Positions 27,177-38,375 of a stretch of DNA of 64,000 nt are shown piece after piece (within the stretch, counting starts at the first letter, position 1; every line of letters starts with the position of its first letter). The stretch is taken from positions 14,450 to 78,449 of the forward strand of contig CAZRWW010000017.1 in NCBI GenBank assembly GCA_964603725.1, in the 5' to 3' direction. The position numbers were made by a program, and so were the translations under genes. The notes under the pieces were generated by a model. That model saw only the letters and a list, made by a program, of their open reading frames with translations. It was not told the DNA's origin and ran no database searches. Origin of the DNA: CAZDKK01 sp964603725. Lineage in GTDB: Bacteria > Eisenbacteria > RBG-16-71-46 > CAIMUX01 > WJJG01.

Positions 27177-29264
27177 TCAGGATTCCGCCTCTGCCATTTC
27201 CTTCTTCAGCGTCTCGACCAACCTGCCCAGGACCTCGCGCGGCACCTCTTCGTAGTGCGAGACCTCCATCGTGAAGCGGCCGCGCCCCTGGGTCATCGAG
27301 CGCAGGCTGGCCACGTAGCCGAAGAGCTCGGCCATCGGGGCCTCGGCCCGGATGATCTGCTTCTTGTGCTTCTGCTCCATGCCCTGGATCCGCCCGCGCC
27401 GGCTGCTCATGTCACCCATGATATCACCCGTGAAGGTCTCCGGAACGGTGATGGCCAGCTTCATGATCGGCTCCAGCAGCACCGGCGTGCACTTCACGAA
27501 GCCTTCCTTGAAGGCGATGGTGCCGGCCATCTTGAAGGCCGCCTCGGACGAATCGACGTCGTGATAGGAGCCGAAGTGCAGCGAGGCCCGCACGTCGACC
27601 ACCGGATAGCCGACCAGGACCCCGCGCTCCATCGTCTCGCGGATGCCCTTCTCGACCGCCGGGATGAACCGCGATGGGACGACGCCGCCGACGATGGCGT
27701 CGACGAACTCGAAGCCGCCGCCGCGGGGCAGTGGCTCGAGCTTCAGGTGCACGTCGCCGTACTGACCGCGCCCGCCGGTCTGCTTCTTGTACCGGCCCTG
27801 GATGTCCTCGATGACCCCCTGGATCGTCTCGCGGTAGGGGATGCGCGGCTTCGTCACCACCGCCTCGACCTTCGTGCGCCCCTTGAGCCGCTCCACTTGC
27901 ACATCGATGTGCTGATCGCCCATGCCGCTCAGCAGCGTCTGCTTGAGCGCGGAGTCGACCGTCACCCGCAGCGTGGGGTCGAACTCCGCGAGGCGGTTGA
28001 ACCCGCCGGCGACCTTCTCCATGTCCGCCCGATTGGGGGCCGAGACCGCGACCGTGTGGAGCGGGGTCGAGAACTGGATCGGCTGGATCAGGACGCGGCT
28101 GTCCTTCGAGCCGATGGTGTCATTGGTGTCGGTGCCCTTGATGCGCGACGTCGCCCCGATGTCCCCGTAGACCAGCGCCTCCAGGTCGACGCGCTCCTTG
28201 CCGCGCAGCGCGTAGAGCGCGCCGGTGCGCACCGAAGTCTGTTTGCGGGGATTGTAATAGTCGCCGGGCGCGAACTTGCCCGAGTAGCAGCGCAGGCAGG
28301 TGTACTCGCCCAGCCGATCGTCGCTGTAGGTCTTGAAGACGAACGCCACCGGCGGGCCGTCGTTGCGGCTCTCGTAGCGCGCGGGCTCGCTATGCCCTTC
28401 GCGCAGCGCCAGCGGCGCGGGCGCGTCCAGCGGCGAGGGCCCCCACGTCGTGAGGAACTCGAGAAAGCGATCGAGGCCCACCATCGTCTCGGCCGAGACC
28501 GCCAGGATCGGAAACGCCTTGCCCCCGTGCACGCCGGTCCGCAAGCCCGATTGGATCTCCTCCGGGCTCAACGACCCTTGCTCGAGGTACTTCTCGAGCA
28601 AGGCGTCATCGCTCTCCGCAGCCGCCTCCGATAGACCGCCGCGCATCTCTTCCACGCTGGCCGCGAGGTCGGCCGGGATCTCCCCGGGACGGCTGTCGCC
28701 CTTCTCGACGTCGAGATAGGCCTTGCCGGCGACCACGTCGACCACGCCCTTGAAGCCGGCCGCCGCCGCGACGGGCATGAGGAACGGCACCGCGTTCGGC
28801 GAGAATTCCCGGCGCAATCCGTCCACGGCGCCCTGGTAGTTGGCCCCCTCCTTGTCCATCTGGTTGACGAGGAAGACGATGGGCTTGCCGGCGTCCTGCG
28901 CCATCTCGAAGAAGCGCTCGGTGTCCGGCTCGACGCCCGCCGTGGCGTTGATCAGAATCACGGCCAGGTCGGCCGCGTACAGCGCCGCCTCGGCCTCACC
29001 CACGAAATCGGCGAACCCCGGCGCGTCGAGCAGGTTGATCTTGTAGCCGTTCCACTCCACCGGCGCAAAGCCCATGGAGATCGTCATCCGGCGCTTGATC
29101 TCCTCCGGACTGCAGTCGAGCACGGAGGTGCCGTCGGCCGGCTGCCCGCGACGCGATGTGGCCCCGGTCTTGAACAAGATTGCCTCGGCCAGCGAGGTCT
29201 TGCCCGTCCCCCCCTGGCCCAGCAGCACCACGTTGCGGATCTTCGCCGAGTCGTACGTCTTCAC
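27177..29264 (-). CDS. EF-G-like translational GTPase (paralog)
   Basis: The 695-residue protein has the five-domain EF-G architecture. Its first G motif is GQGGTGKTSLAEA instead of the canonical AHIDAGKTT-type loop of EF-G, placing it in the EF-G-like/FusA2 group. Other motifs are DAPGFADFVGEAEAAL (G3, with DAPG), VNQMDKEGANY (G4), and domain IV/V segments GGRGQYGDVHLKLEPL and SSRRGRIQGMEQ. Such paralogs are not the main translocase and their role is uncertain (ribosome recycling or stress translation have been proposed). GTG 29264 was chosen on family alignment; an upstream extension is non-coding. A promoter lies about 120 nt upstream, beyond the rRNA terminator. Confidence 0.93.
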   Translation of the reverse strand: MKTYDSAKIRNVVLLGQGGTGKTSLAEAILFKTGATSRRGQPADGTSVLDCSPEEIKRRMTISMGFAPVEWNGYKINLLDAPGFADFVGEAEAALYAADLAVILINATAGVEPDTERFFEMAQDAGKPIVFLVNQMDKEGANYQGAVDGLRREFSPNAVPFLMPVAAAAGFKGVVDVVAGKAYLDVEKGDSRPGEIPADLAASVEEMRGGLSEAAAESDDALLEKYLEQGSLSPEEIQSGLRTGVHGGKAFPILAVSAETMVGLDRFLEFLTTWGPSPLDAPAPLALREGHSEPARYESRNDGPPVAFVFKTYSDDRLGEYTCLRCYSGKFAPGDYYNPRKQTSVRTGALYALRGKERVDLEALVYGDIGATSRIKGTDTNDTIGSKDSRVLIQPIQFSTPLHTVAVSAPNRADMEKVAGGFNRLAEFDPTLRVTVDSALKQTLLSGMGDQHIDVQVERLKGRTKVEAVVTKPRIPYRETIQGVIEDIQGRYKKQTGGRGQYGDVHLKLEPLPRGGGFEFVDAIVGGVVPSRFIPAVEKGIRETMERGVLVGYPVVDVRASLHFGSYHDVDSSEAAFKMAGTIAFKEGFVKCTPVLLEPIMKLAITVPETFTGDIMGDMSSRRGRIQGMEQKHKKQIIRAEAPMAELFGYVASLRSMTQGRGRFTMEVSHYEEVPREVLGRLVETLKKEMAEAES

Positions 29265-29386
29265 GTCCCCCACTCCCTTGTCATGGCCACCACCACCGTG
29301 CGGCGCGCGCTGTGCCCCGCGAGGCGCAAGCCCCGCGCCGACCCGTGCCCTCAAAGCAACAGAGGCCCATTTAACAACATTGAACG

Positions 29387-29415
29387 AAGATACCAAAGCG
29401 ACGCGCGCGATGCAA
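29387..29415 (-). promoter_or_regulatory. Candidate promoter for the EF-G-like gene
   Basis: On the minus strand TTGCAT (29415-29410) and TATCTT (29392-29387) are 17 nt apart, in the gap between the rRNA operon terminator and the EF-G-like start. The position just past a terminator supports independent transcription of this gene. Confidence 0.5.
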
Positions 29416-29434
29416 TCGAGCGCCCACGCAGCGC

Positions 29435-29469
29435 AAAAAAGAAGGGCGCTGGCATGACCAGCGCCCTTC
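29435..29469 (-). terminator. Intrinsic terminator of the rRNA operon
   Basis: Reading the minus strand, a perfect 12-bp stem (29469-29458 with 29452-29441, arms GAAGGGCGCTGG and its complement) with a 5-nt loop is followed by six T residues (29440-29435). It begins 10 nt after the 3' end of 5S rRNA, as expected for the end of an rrn operon. Confidence 0.93.
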
Positions 29470-29478
29470 CTCAAAGGC

Positions 29479-29598
29479 TCCCCGGCAGCGCCCTACTCTC
29501 CCACGCAGTCTCCCACGTAGTACCATCGGCGCAGGAGGGCTTAACGACCGTGTTCGGAATGGGAACGGGTGTTTCCCCTCCGCCATCGCCACCGGAAA
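29479..29598 (-). rRNA. rrf: 5S ribosomal RNA
   Basis: The 120-nt gene reads with conserved loop sequences (CCCATTCCGAACACGG, CGCCGATGGTACTACG and GGGAGAGTAGG). Its ends TTTCCGGTGGCG and CGCTGCCGGGGA pair as helix I with several G-U pairs, which sets the boundaries. It is the last gene of the operon, 107 nt after 23S. Confidence 0.95.
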
Positions 29599-29982
29599 AT
29601 TCCCGGCTACCGCTCCGGTTGCACCCGGCTCGCGGCGCCTCATAGCCTGACAACTGGGGTGACGATGCGGAACGCGTGAATCTCGAGACCGTGCAATAGA
29701 CGTCCGACCAAGCCGCACGACCGATTAGTACCGCTCGGCTGAACACATTACTGTGCTTACACCTACGGCCTATCAACCTCCTAGTCTCGAAGGGGTCTTT
29801 AGGAGCTCACGCTCGGGAGACCTCATCTTGGGAGGGGCTTCGCGCTTATATGCTTTCAGCGCTTATCCCGGCCCAACATAGCTACCCGGCGATGCCGCTG
29901 GCGCGACAACCGGTACACTAGAGGTTGGTCCGTCCCAGTCCTCTCGTACGAGGGACAGCTTCCCTCAAGTCTCCTACGCCCA

Positions 29983-30017
<35 letters not shown>

Positions 30018-30056
30018 AAACCCAGCTCACGTACCGCTTTAATTGGCGAACAGCCA

Positions 30057-30176
<120 letters not shown>

Positions 30177-30322
30177 TTTGAGCGACGGCAATTCCATACT
30201 CTACCGTCGGATCACTAAGTCCTGCTTTCGCATCTGCTCGACTTGTAAGTCTCGCAGTTAAGCACCCTTATGCCTTTGCGCTCTATGCACGGTTACCAAG
30301 CGTGCTGAGGGTACCTTTGAAA

Positions 30323-30371
<49 letters not shown>

Positions 30372-30624
30372 AACACTGTTCCCTGCCCTGATTCAAGGGC
30401 ACGGGTTAGAATCCGAACAAAGTAAGGGTGGTATTTCACATTGTGACTCCACGATGGCTAGCGCCACCGCTTCAAAGTCTCCCACCTATTCTACACATAC
30501 GTTATCCAAACCCAATGCTAAGGTGCAGTAAAGGTGCACGGGGTCTTTTCGTCCATATGCAGGTAACCGGCGTCTTCACCGGTACCACAAGTTCACCGAG
30601 CCCGTGGTCGAGACAGTGACCAAA

Positions 30625-30674
<50 letters not shown>

Positions 30675-31393
30675 CGGATTCCCCCACCTGTTTCCAGGCA
30701 GGCCGGACTTTATCTTGATTGGCTCCAGCCGCATCGGCTGCGTTCAGTTCAGACGGATTCAACAGATCAGGCAGACAAGCAAGTCAGCTACTCAGGCCGC
30801 CCGCGATTCATCTGCTCCGCGATGGCGCGGATTCGCTCCACACCGCGCGGGGTCAAATGCGCGCCCGCCCCCATCAGTCGCACCACACGCCGGAACTTTA
30901 GGAAGTCCCGCCGCTTGGCCGTCTTGAGCTGATGCTTCTCGAAGAACGGAATGATCCGCTCGAGCAGGTGTTGGTGGCCCCGCACGCGATAGGCCAGCCG
31001 ACGGCCGTGGTTCGTGCGAACGACACCACAACCGAAGTGGGCCTTGAGCGCGTACAGAACCTTGGCATCCCGCTCGTGCTGGACGACGGTGAACTCAGGT
31101 AACACCTGATAGCCGCTCTCCAAGTCGGGCCTTGTGTTGATCCCCACGTGAAAGCAGCCCTCGCCGTCGACAAATCCCGTGATCCATTCAGCACTGAGAT
31201 CCATGGCCAACCCCGAACATCAAGTCTCTGAGGGTTCCTGATCGCGCGATCAACGCGCCGATCAGGCCTTCCCTGCGGATTGCCCCCATGTCCGCTGGAT
31301 TCTGACTGCCGGCCGCGAGGGCCGACGAGTACCAGACGGCTGTGGAGGGGTTTCCCGCATATGGTTCAGTTTTACTAAGGCTAGCGTATGTTA
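30675..31393 (-). mobile_element. Group I intron in 23S rRNA (insertion after position 1931)
   Basis: The 23S sequence stops matching after CTAAGGT and resumes 719 nt later at AGCGAAATTCC, which defines both splice sites. Classic features are present in order. The internal guide GCCTTAG (31381-31375) pairs with exon CTAAGGT to form P1 with the required U-G pair at the splice site. P4-type GCGGGAAACCC (31358-31348), Q-like AATCCGCAGGG (31281-31271) and R-like CAGAGACTTGATG (about 31230-31218) follow. S-like AAGATAAAGTCC (30716-30705) comes next, and the intron ends with G. The endonuclease gene lies between R and S, in the P8 region. Intron L1931 sites are known from Thermotoga 23S genes and related organelle introns. 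Confidence 0.92.
30788..31204 (-). CDS. LAGLIDADG homing endonuclease (intron-encoded)
   Basis: The 138-residue product has a single LAGLIDADG-type motif, WITGFVDGEGCFHVGI, near residue 8, with the Asp-Gly-Glu-Gly metal/dimer core, followed by a fold typical of the family (PEFTVVQHERDAKVLYALK, GCGVVRTN, RIIPFFEKHQLKTAKRRDF). One motif implies a homodimer that cuts an intronless 23S allele to spread the intron. ATG 31204 is used; a TTG 6 nt upstream is possible. The frame is intact, so the element may be active or recently acquired. The gene sits entirely within intron sequence between the R and S core elements. Confidence 0.9.
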   Translation of the reverse strand: MDLSAEWITGFVDGEGCFHVGINTRPDLESGYQVLPEFTVVQHERDAKVLYALKAHFGCGVVRTNHGRRLAYRVRGHQHLLERIIPFFEKHQLKTAKRRDFLKFRRVVRLMGAGAHLTPRGVERIRAIAEQMNRGRPE

Positions 31394-31438
<45 letters not shown>

Positions 31439-31527
31439 GTTCGGAGCTTCGCCTTGCGGCTAACCCCTCTCCTTAACCTTCCGGCACCGGGCAGGTGTCA
31501 GACCCTATACATCGCCTCATCGGCTTA

Positions 31528-31558
<31 letters not shown>

Positions 31559-32246
31559 TTGGGCCGATTCTCTGCGGCCTCCATACCTTCGCCCGCGAGG
31601 AGCTATTCTTTGGAGGCACCCCTTCTTCCGAAGTTACGGGGTAATTTTGCCGAGTTCCTTCCCGAGAACTCACTCGAGCACCTTAGGTTACTCACCTTAC
31701 CTACCTGTGTCGGTTTACGGTACGGACACCCAGAGAATTCGCATAGAGGTTTTTCTCGGCAGCTGGCTTGAGACCACTTTGCCCCATACGGAGCTCACTA
31801 TCGCCTCTCGGGGATAACGAGGAACCGGGTTTTCCTGGCTCCTCCCCCTACGGGCTTAGACGCACATCCGATAGTACGCGGGTCCTACGCTCCTGCGTCA
31901 CCCCATAGCTCAAACACCCTCTGAGTGGTACAGGAATATTGACCTGTTTTCCATCGCCTACGCCTTTCGGCCTCGGCTTAGGGTCCGACTAACCCTGAGC
32001 GGATTAACCTTCCTCAGGAAACCTTAGGTTTTCGGTGAACAGGTTTCTCACCTGTTTTATCGCTACTCGTGCCGGCATTCTCACTTCTGGTTCGTCCACG
32101 GAATCTTACCGATTCCGCTTCGACCTACAGCAGAACGCTCCCCTACCAATCTCAGCTTGCGCTGAGAGTTCACAGCTTCGGCGCTAGGCTTGAGTCCCGA
32201 GAATTAGCGGCGCAGAACCATTAGACCAGTGAGCAGTTACGCACTC

Positions 32247-32278
<32 letters not shown>

Positions 32279-32686
32279 TGGCTGTTTCAACAGTCCCACA
32301 TCCTTATTGTACACTTAGCCTAGACTTCGGGGCCTTAGCTGGTGATCTGGGTTGTTTCCCTCTCGGTTGTGGAGCTTATCCCCCACAGCCTCACTCCCGG
32401 GGTCCATGTGAACGGCATTCGGAGTTTGAATGGGTTTGGTAGCCTGGTAGGGCCCCTAGCCCAATCAGTGCTCTACCTCCGTCACAAAAGCCCCGAGGCT
32501 GCCCCTAAAGGCATTTCGGGGAGAACCAGCTATCTCCAGGTTTGATTGGCCTTTCACCCCTATCCACAGCTCATCCCCTCAGTTTTCAACCTAAGTGGGT
32601 TCGGCCCTCCACGCCCTTTTACAGGCGCTTCAGCCTGGCCATGGATAGATCACCTGGCTTCGGGTCTACTGAATGCGACTTATGGT

Positions 32687-32721
<35 letters not shown>

Positions 32722-33534
32722 GTCTAAGACGCTTAACCTTGCCGCATCCAGTAACTCGCCGGCTCATTATGCAAAAGGCACGCCGTTAGCTAACCGGAGC
32801 CGAAGCCCCGGGTCGCCTCCGACCGCTTGTAGGCAAATGGTTTCAGGTTCTATTTCACTCCCCGCCAGGGGTCCTTTTCACCTTTCCCTCACGGTACTTG
32901 TCCGCTATCGGTCGTCGGAGAGTATTTAGCCTTAGGAGGTGGTCCTCCCAGATTCCCACAGGATTTCTCGTGTCCCGCAGTACTTGGGTGCCTGTCAGAA
33001 GGGAGAGGGTCACCTTTCGCGTACAGGGCTATCACCTTCTCTGGCCAGCCTTTCCAGAGCTGTTCTGCTAGGATTCCCTCCGAGCCCCCACTTGGACCGC
33101 ATTCCAGTGAAGACAGGTCCCACGACCCCACCGACACAACGCACGCGGGCTTGAACATGCCGGTGGTTTGGGCTCTTCCCCGTTCGCTCGCCGCTACTTG
33201 GGGAATCGCGGTTGCTTTCTCTTCCTCGGGGTACTGAGATGTTTCAGTTCCCCCGGTTAGCTCTACCCAGCCTATGGATTCAGCCGGGAGTGACGGGGCA
33301 TGACCCCCGCCGGGTTTCCCCATTCGGACATCTCCGGATCACGGGTTGTTTGCACCTCACCGGAGCTTATCGCAGCTTACCACGTCCTTCATCGCCTTCC
33401 GACGCCAAGGCATCCACCATTTGCCCTTAGTAGCTTGGTCGAACACCTAGGTGCACGATGGACCATTTCTGGTCCGATCGGCCTCGTCTAAGAGACCGAT
33501 CCTTCGACGAATCAGCATCCCGCATCGTCTTTCC

Positions 33535-33550
33535 CAGTTGTCAAAGAACA
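33535..33550 (-). promoter_or_regulatory. boxA antitermination site in the 16S-23S spacer
   Basis: The minus strand reads TGTTCTTTGACAACTG, very close to the bacterial boxA consensus recognised by NusB-NusE. It lies about 95 nt upstream of 23S, the usual spacer position. A second copy in the operon leader shares the CTTTGACAAC core. Confidence 0.65.
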
Positions 33551-33615
33551 GACATGGACCTCGGCAACGAGGTCAAACCGGTAAAGTATCTCTCGGCTTC
33601 GTATCCGAAAGGACC

Positions 33616-33688
33616 TGGAGACAACCGGGCTCGAACCGGTAACCTCCGCCGTGCAAAGGCGGCGCTCTCCCAGTTGAGCTATGCCCCC
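33616..33688 (-). tRNA. tRNA-Ala (anticodon TGC)
   Basis: A 73-nt cloverleaf: acceptor GGGGGCA pairs with TGTCTCC (two G-U pairs), D arm GCTC/GAGC, anticodon stem CCGCC/GGCGG around TTTGCAC, and T arm with GGTTCGAGCC. The discriminator is A; CCA is not encoded. It lies between tRNA-Ile and 23S in the rRNA spacer, the most common bacterial arrangement. Confidence 0.97.
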
Positions 33689-33763
33689 CAAGCGTTCAAA
33701 CCCGCTCCAGCTCCGCTTCGGACTCCTCCCGGCAGCATCGGCGACGCGCCGGGTGCGTGCCGG

Positions 33764-33837
<74 letters not shown>

Positions 33838-34007
33838 TTACGACGCAAGCAGCGGAGAAGAAGCTTCTCCGCCCCTGCGGCCGAGCCGAAACCCAACAAC
33901 GGAATGCGAAGGCGGCGAACCCAGCGCCGCATCGACCTGGAGTGGGCGCCTCCGCCGAAGCACCGCGCGACACGCGGTCGCGGGACGCTCGACGGAGCCA
34001 CCATGCT

Positions 34008-35570
<1,563 letters not shown>

Positions 35571-35691
35571 AAAAACCTCGGAGCCTCTCTCGCGAGGAGA
35601 GAGGATCATTGACCTGTTCTTCGATCGCCAATGCGACCCGGCACCGAGGCGCCGGATCTCAACGACGAAGGGCTCACACGCCTTCGCAATT

Positions 35692-35706
35692 CCGTTGTCA
35701 AAGACC
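35692..35706 (-). promoter_or_regulatory. boxA antitermination site in the rRNA leader
   Basis: The minus strand reads GGTCTTTGACAACGG about 50 nt downstream of the rRNA promoter -10 box and 120 nt before 16S. It matches the spacer boxA in its CTTTGACAAC core, supporting Nus-dependent antitermination of this operon. Confidence 0.6.
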
Positions 35707-35756
35707 ATCCTTGGGGCCTCTGCACAGAGGCTCTTCAAAAAGAGGCACGAACTCGC

Positions 35757-35785
35757 AGTCTACGCAACACCGCCCTGCAGGTCAA
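35757..35785 (-). promoter_or_regulatory. rRNA operon promoter
   Basis: On the minus strand TTGACC (35785-35780) and TAGACT (35762-35757) are separated by 17 nt. An A/T-rich stretch with AAAAATGTG lies directly upstream and could act as an UP element. Transcription would start about 180 nt before 16S, upstream of the boxA site. Confidence 0.75.
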
Positions 35786-36007
35786 ACACATTTTTCGTCT
35801 TTCCTTACAGGGCAGATGGGGCGCCCCCGGAACGGGGGTCTCTCAACCGCGAGCGCCGATTAAACATCGGCTCCTCACGAAAGTTCAACAGGTTTTTTCG
35901 CCCGCGCGCGCTTTTTCTTTCTACCAGATAACTCGTTGCCAATAAGTCGATTACGGCATTACACCTTTGTGGCTCATGCCCGGTTGGGAGAGGCGCGCCC
36001 GCCGGGC

Positions 36008-36080
36008 GCCGCCCATTCGCGGTGTCATCGGCGCGTTTCCGCCGCCCATTCGCGGCGTCATCGGCGCGGTTCCGCCGCCC
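36008..36080. repeat. 33-bp direct repeat, two copies plus a stub
   Basis: The unit beginning GCCGCCCATTCGCGG occurs at 36008 and 36041, with a 7-bp restart at 36074; the two full copies differ at about two positions. It lies about 150 bp upstream of the PBP start. There are too few copies and no spacers, so it is not a CRISPR. Confidence 0.65.
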
Positions 36081-36221
36081 CCCCCCCCGCGTGCGCGCCG
36101 AATCGCCGGCGGCGGCGGCGGAAACGCCGACGGCGATCGCGGGGTATCATGTCTCGACACTGGGCGGCCGTCGCGGGCGCACTGCCTTGACTGCGCCAGT
36201 CCCAGTGGGGAGTATGCTGCT

Positions 36222-38348
36222 GTGAAACACTTCGCGTTTGCATTCATGATCACAGCTCTGCTGCTGGCAGCCGTGTTCTTCGCGATCATGACCTCCCTCG
36301 GCGAGGATCTGCCCTCGCCGCGCGGGCACCAGGACATCGCCCAGAGCGTTTCCACGCGCATTCTCGACGTCGACCGGCGCCTGGTGGACGAGCTCTTCGT
36401 CGAGGATCGCGTGCCCCTGGCATTCACGCAGATTCCCGCGGCGTTTCTGCAGGCGATCATCGCCATCGAGGATCGGCGGTTTTATCGACACTGGGGGCTC
36501 GATCCGGTGCGCGTCCTGCGCGCCGCGCAACGCGATATCGTGCAACTCGAGGTGCGCGAGGGCGCCTCGACGATCACCCAGCAGCTTGCTCGCAATCTCT
36601 TCCTTCACCATCGCCGCACCTGGAAGCGCAAGATCCAGGAGGCCGTGCTCGCGCTGCGCATCGAGCGCGCCTTCAGCAAGGATGAGATCCTGGAGCTCTA
36701 CTCGAACCAGATCTACTTCGGCGAGGGCGCCTACGGCATCGAGGCCGCCGCGCGCAGGTTTTGCGGCGTCAGCGCGGGCGAGCTGACGACCGATCAGTGC
36801 GCCATGCTGGCGGGCATGGTGGGCAACCCGGCGGCCTTCTCGCCGCGCCGTCATCCGGACACCTGCCTGCGCCGGCGCAACCTGGTGCTGTCCGCGATGG
36901 CCAAGAACGACGCTCTGCCTCCCGCGATCGCCGACAGCCTCATCCAGCTGCCCCTCACTCTCAAGGCGGAGGGCGCCGATGTCCGTCACGGCGCCTACTT
37001 CACCGAGACGGTGCGGCGCGACCTGGCCGCGACCTACGGCTCGACCAACATCTACCACATGGGCTTCACGGTCGAGACGACGCTCGACCTGGATCTGCAG
37101 AAGGCCGCCGAGCGCATCGTGGAAGACCACGTGCGCTACATCGAATCGGTCAACAACTACCCCTATCTCCAAGGTCGTCCCGACCTGCTGCTGCGCCGCT
37201 ACGGCCGGCCGGTGCCCGACTCGCTGACAACGCCTCTGCGGCTGCAGGCCGCGCTGGTGGCGATCGAGCCCGCCACCGGCGCCGTGCGGGCCATGGTGGG
37301 TGGGCGCGACTTCTCCGAGAGCGAATTCAATCGCGCGCTGCAGGCGGCGCGGCAGACGGCCTCGGCCTTCAAGCCGTTCATCTATGCTGAAGCCATCCGC
37401 CGCGGCTATCGGACGAACCATCTGCTGCTCGACGCGCCGATCGAGTTCGCCATCCCCGGCGGGGCTCCCGGCAACACGGTCTGGCGGCCGAAGAACTTCG
37501 ACGAAAAGTGCCTCGGCCCGGTGACCATGCGCTACGCGCTGATGAAGTCGATCAACATCCCGACCGTGCGCCTGCTCAGAGAGATCGGTCCCCGCCCCGT
37601 GGCGGAGCTCGCGCACCGGTTGGGCGTCCGCGGCCCCTTGCCGGAGGTGCTCTCCCTGGCCACCGGCGCGGGCGAGGCCCGCCTGATCGAGCTCACCAGC
37701 GCCTACTCGGCGTTCGCCAACCACGGCATCCGCGTGGAGCCCTACTTGATCGAGCGCGTTCTCGACCAGAGCGGACACGTGCTGCAGACCCACGAGATGC
37801 AGTCCGAGCAGGTGCTCGACGAGCGCACCAGCTACATCATCACCCACATGCTGCGGTCCGCCCTCGATCGCGGCACGGGCGTCACGGCCAGGTCGCGCTG
37901 GAACTTCCGCGCGCCGGCGGCCGGCAAGACCGGCACCATGGACGACTACACCGATTCCTGGTACATCGGCTACACGCCCAATCTCGCCGTCGGGGTGTGG
38001 GTGGGCTTCGATGTCAAGATCCCGATCGGCGATGTGCGGACGGGCACGGGGTCGGCCGGCGCGCTGCCCATCTGGGCCCAGGTGATGCTGGCCGCGGAGG
38101 AACGCTACGGAATCTCGGATTTCGCGGTGCCGGACGGCATCGTGAGGGTGACCACCTGTCTCGAAACCGGGTTGCTGGCGACGCCGGGCTGCCCCGATCC
38201 CATCGAGGATGTCTTTCTCCCCGGGACCGCCCCGACCGAGTACTGCCACACCCATGCCGGGGCAGATCCCCGCGGGGGCGACTTCCGCCAGATCGATCGC
38301 GACATGCTCCAGCGCGACCCGTGGTCCGAAACGGCCGAAGAGCGCTGA
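36222..38348 (+). CDS. Class A penicillin-binding protein (bifunctional PBP1A/1B type)
   Basis: The 708-residue protein polymerises and cross-links peptidoglycan. It has one N-terminal transmembrane helix (about 5-24) and a glycosyltransferase domain with AIIAIEDRRFYRHWGLDP near residue 80 and EGASTITQQLARNLF near residue 113. The transpeptidase domain has the SxxK motif in TASAFKPFIY near residue 380, the SxN motif in MKSINIPTV near residue 443, and KTGT in AAGKTGTMDDYTDSWYIG near residue 567. GTG 36222 precedes a normal membrane anchor; an ATG 24 nt downstream is an alternative. It ends 27 bp before the convergent nucleoside phosphorylase gene. Substrate specificity details cannot be read. 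Confidence 0.95.
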   Translation: MKHFAFAFMITALLLAAVFFAIMTSLGEDLPSPRGHQDIAQSVSTRILDVDRRLVDELFVEDRVPLAFTQIPAAFLQAIIAIEDRRFYRHWGLDPVRVLRAAQRDIVQLEVREGASTITQQLARNLFLHHRRTWKRKIQEAVLALRIERAFSKDEILELYSNQIYFGEGAYGIEAAARRFCGVSAGELTTDQCAMLAGMVGNPAAFSPRRHPDTCLRRRNLVLSAMAKNDALPPAIADSLIQLPLTLKAEGADVRHGAYFTETVRRDLAATYGSTNIYHMGFTVETTLDLDLQKAAERIVEDHVRYIESVNNYPYLQGRPDLLLRRYGRPVPDSLTTPLRLQAALVAIEPATGAVRAMVGGRDFSESEFNRALQAARQTASAFKPFIYAEAIRRGYRTNHLLLDAPIEFAIPGGAPGNTVWRPKNFDEKCLGPVTMRYALMKSINIPTVRLLREIGPRPVAELAHRLGVRGPLPEVLSLATGAGEARLIELTSAYSAFANHGIRVEPYLIERVLDQSGHVLQTHEMQSEQVLDERTSYIITHMLRSALDRGTGVTARSRWNFRAPAAGKTGTMDDYTDSWYIGYTPNLAVGVWVGFDVKIPIGDVRTGTGSAGALPIWAQVMLAAEERYGISDFAVPDGIVRVTTCLETGLLATPGCPDPIEDVFLPGTAPTEYCHTHAGADPRGGDFRQIDRDMLQRDPWSETAEER

Positions 38349-38375
38349 GCCCGCGCTCTCGCCCGCGTGCCCGGT

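Larger units (their letters stand above)
35571..36221. other. Divergent leader region between rRNA operon and PBP gene
   Basis: These 651 bases hold the rRNA promoter, leader boxA and an 8-bp leader hairpin (CCTCTCTC/GAGAGAGG, 35584-35604) on the minus strand. A 33-bp direct repeat (36008-36080) lies nearer the plus-strand PBP gene. On the plus strand TTGACT (36187) and TATGCT (36213) have an overly long 20-nt spacer, so the PBP promoter is not clear. No coding gene was recognised; open frames here are short and compositionally odd. The sequence near 35880-35940 is unusually AT-rich, as is typical of rRNA UP-element regions. Confidence 0.5.

Noticed and set aside
32890..33330. A second intron or intervening sequence in the 5' part of 23S
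   Set aside because: The extra 100 or so nucleotides fit an enlarged helix-25 region, with no splice signals or coding frame.
36008..36080. CRISPR array
   Set aside because: Only two direct copies with no unique spacers and no cas genes nearby.
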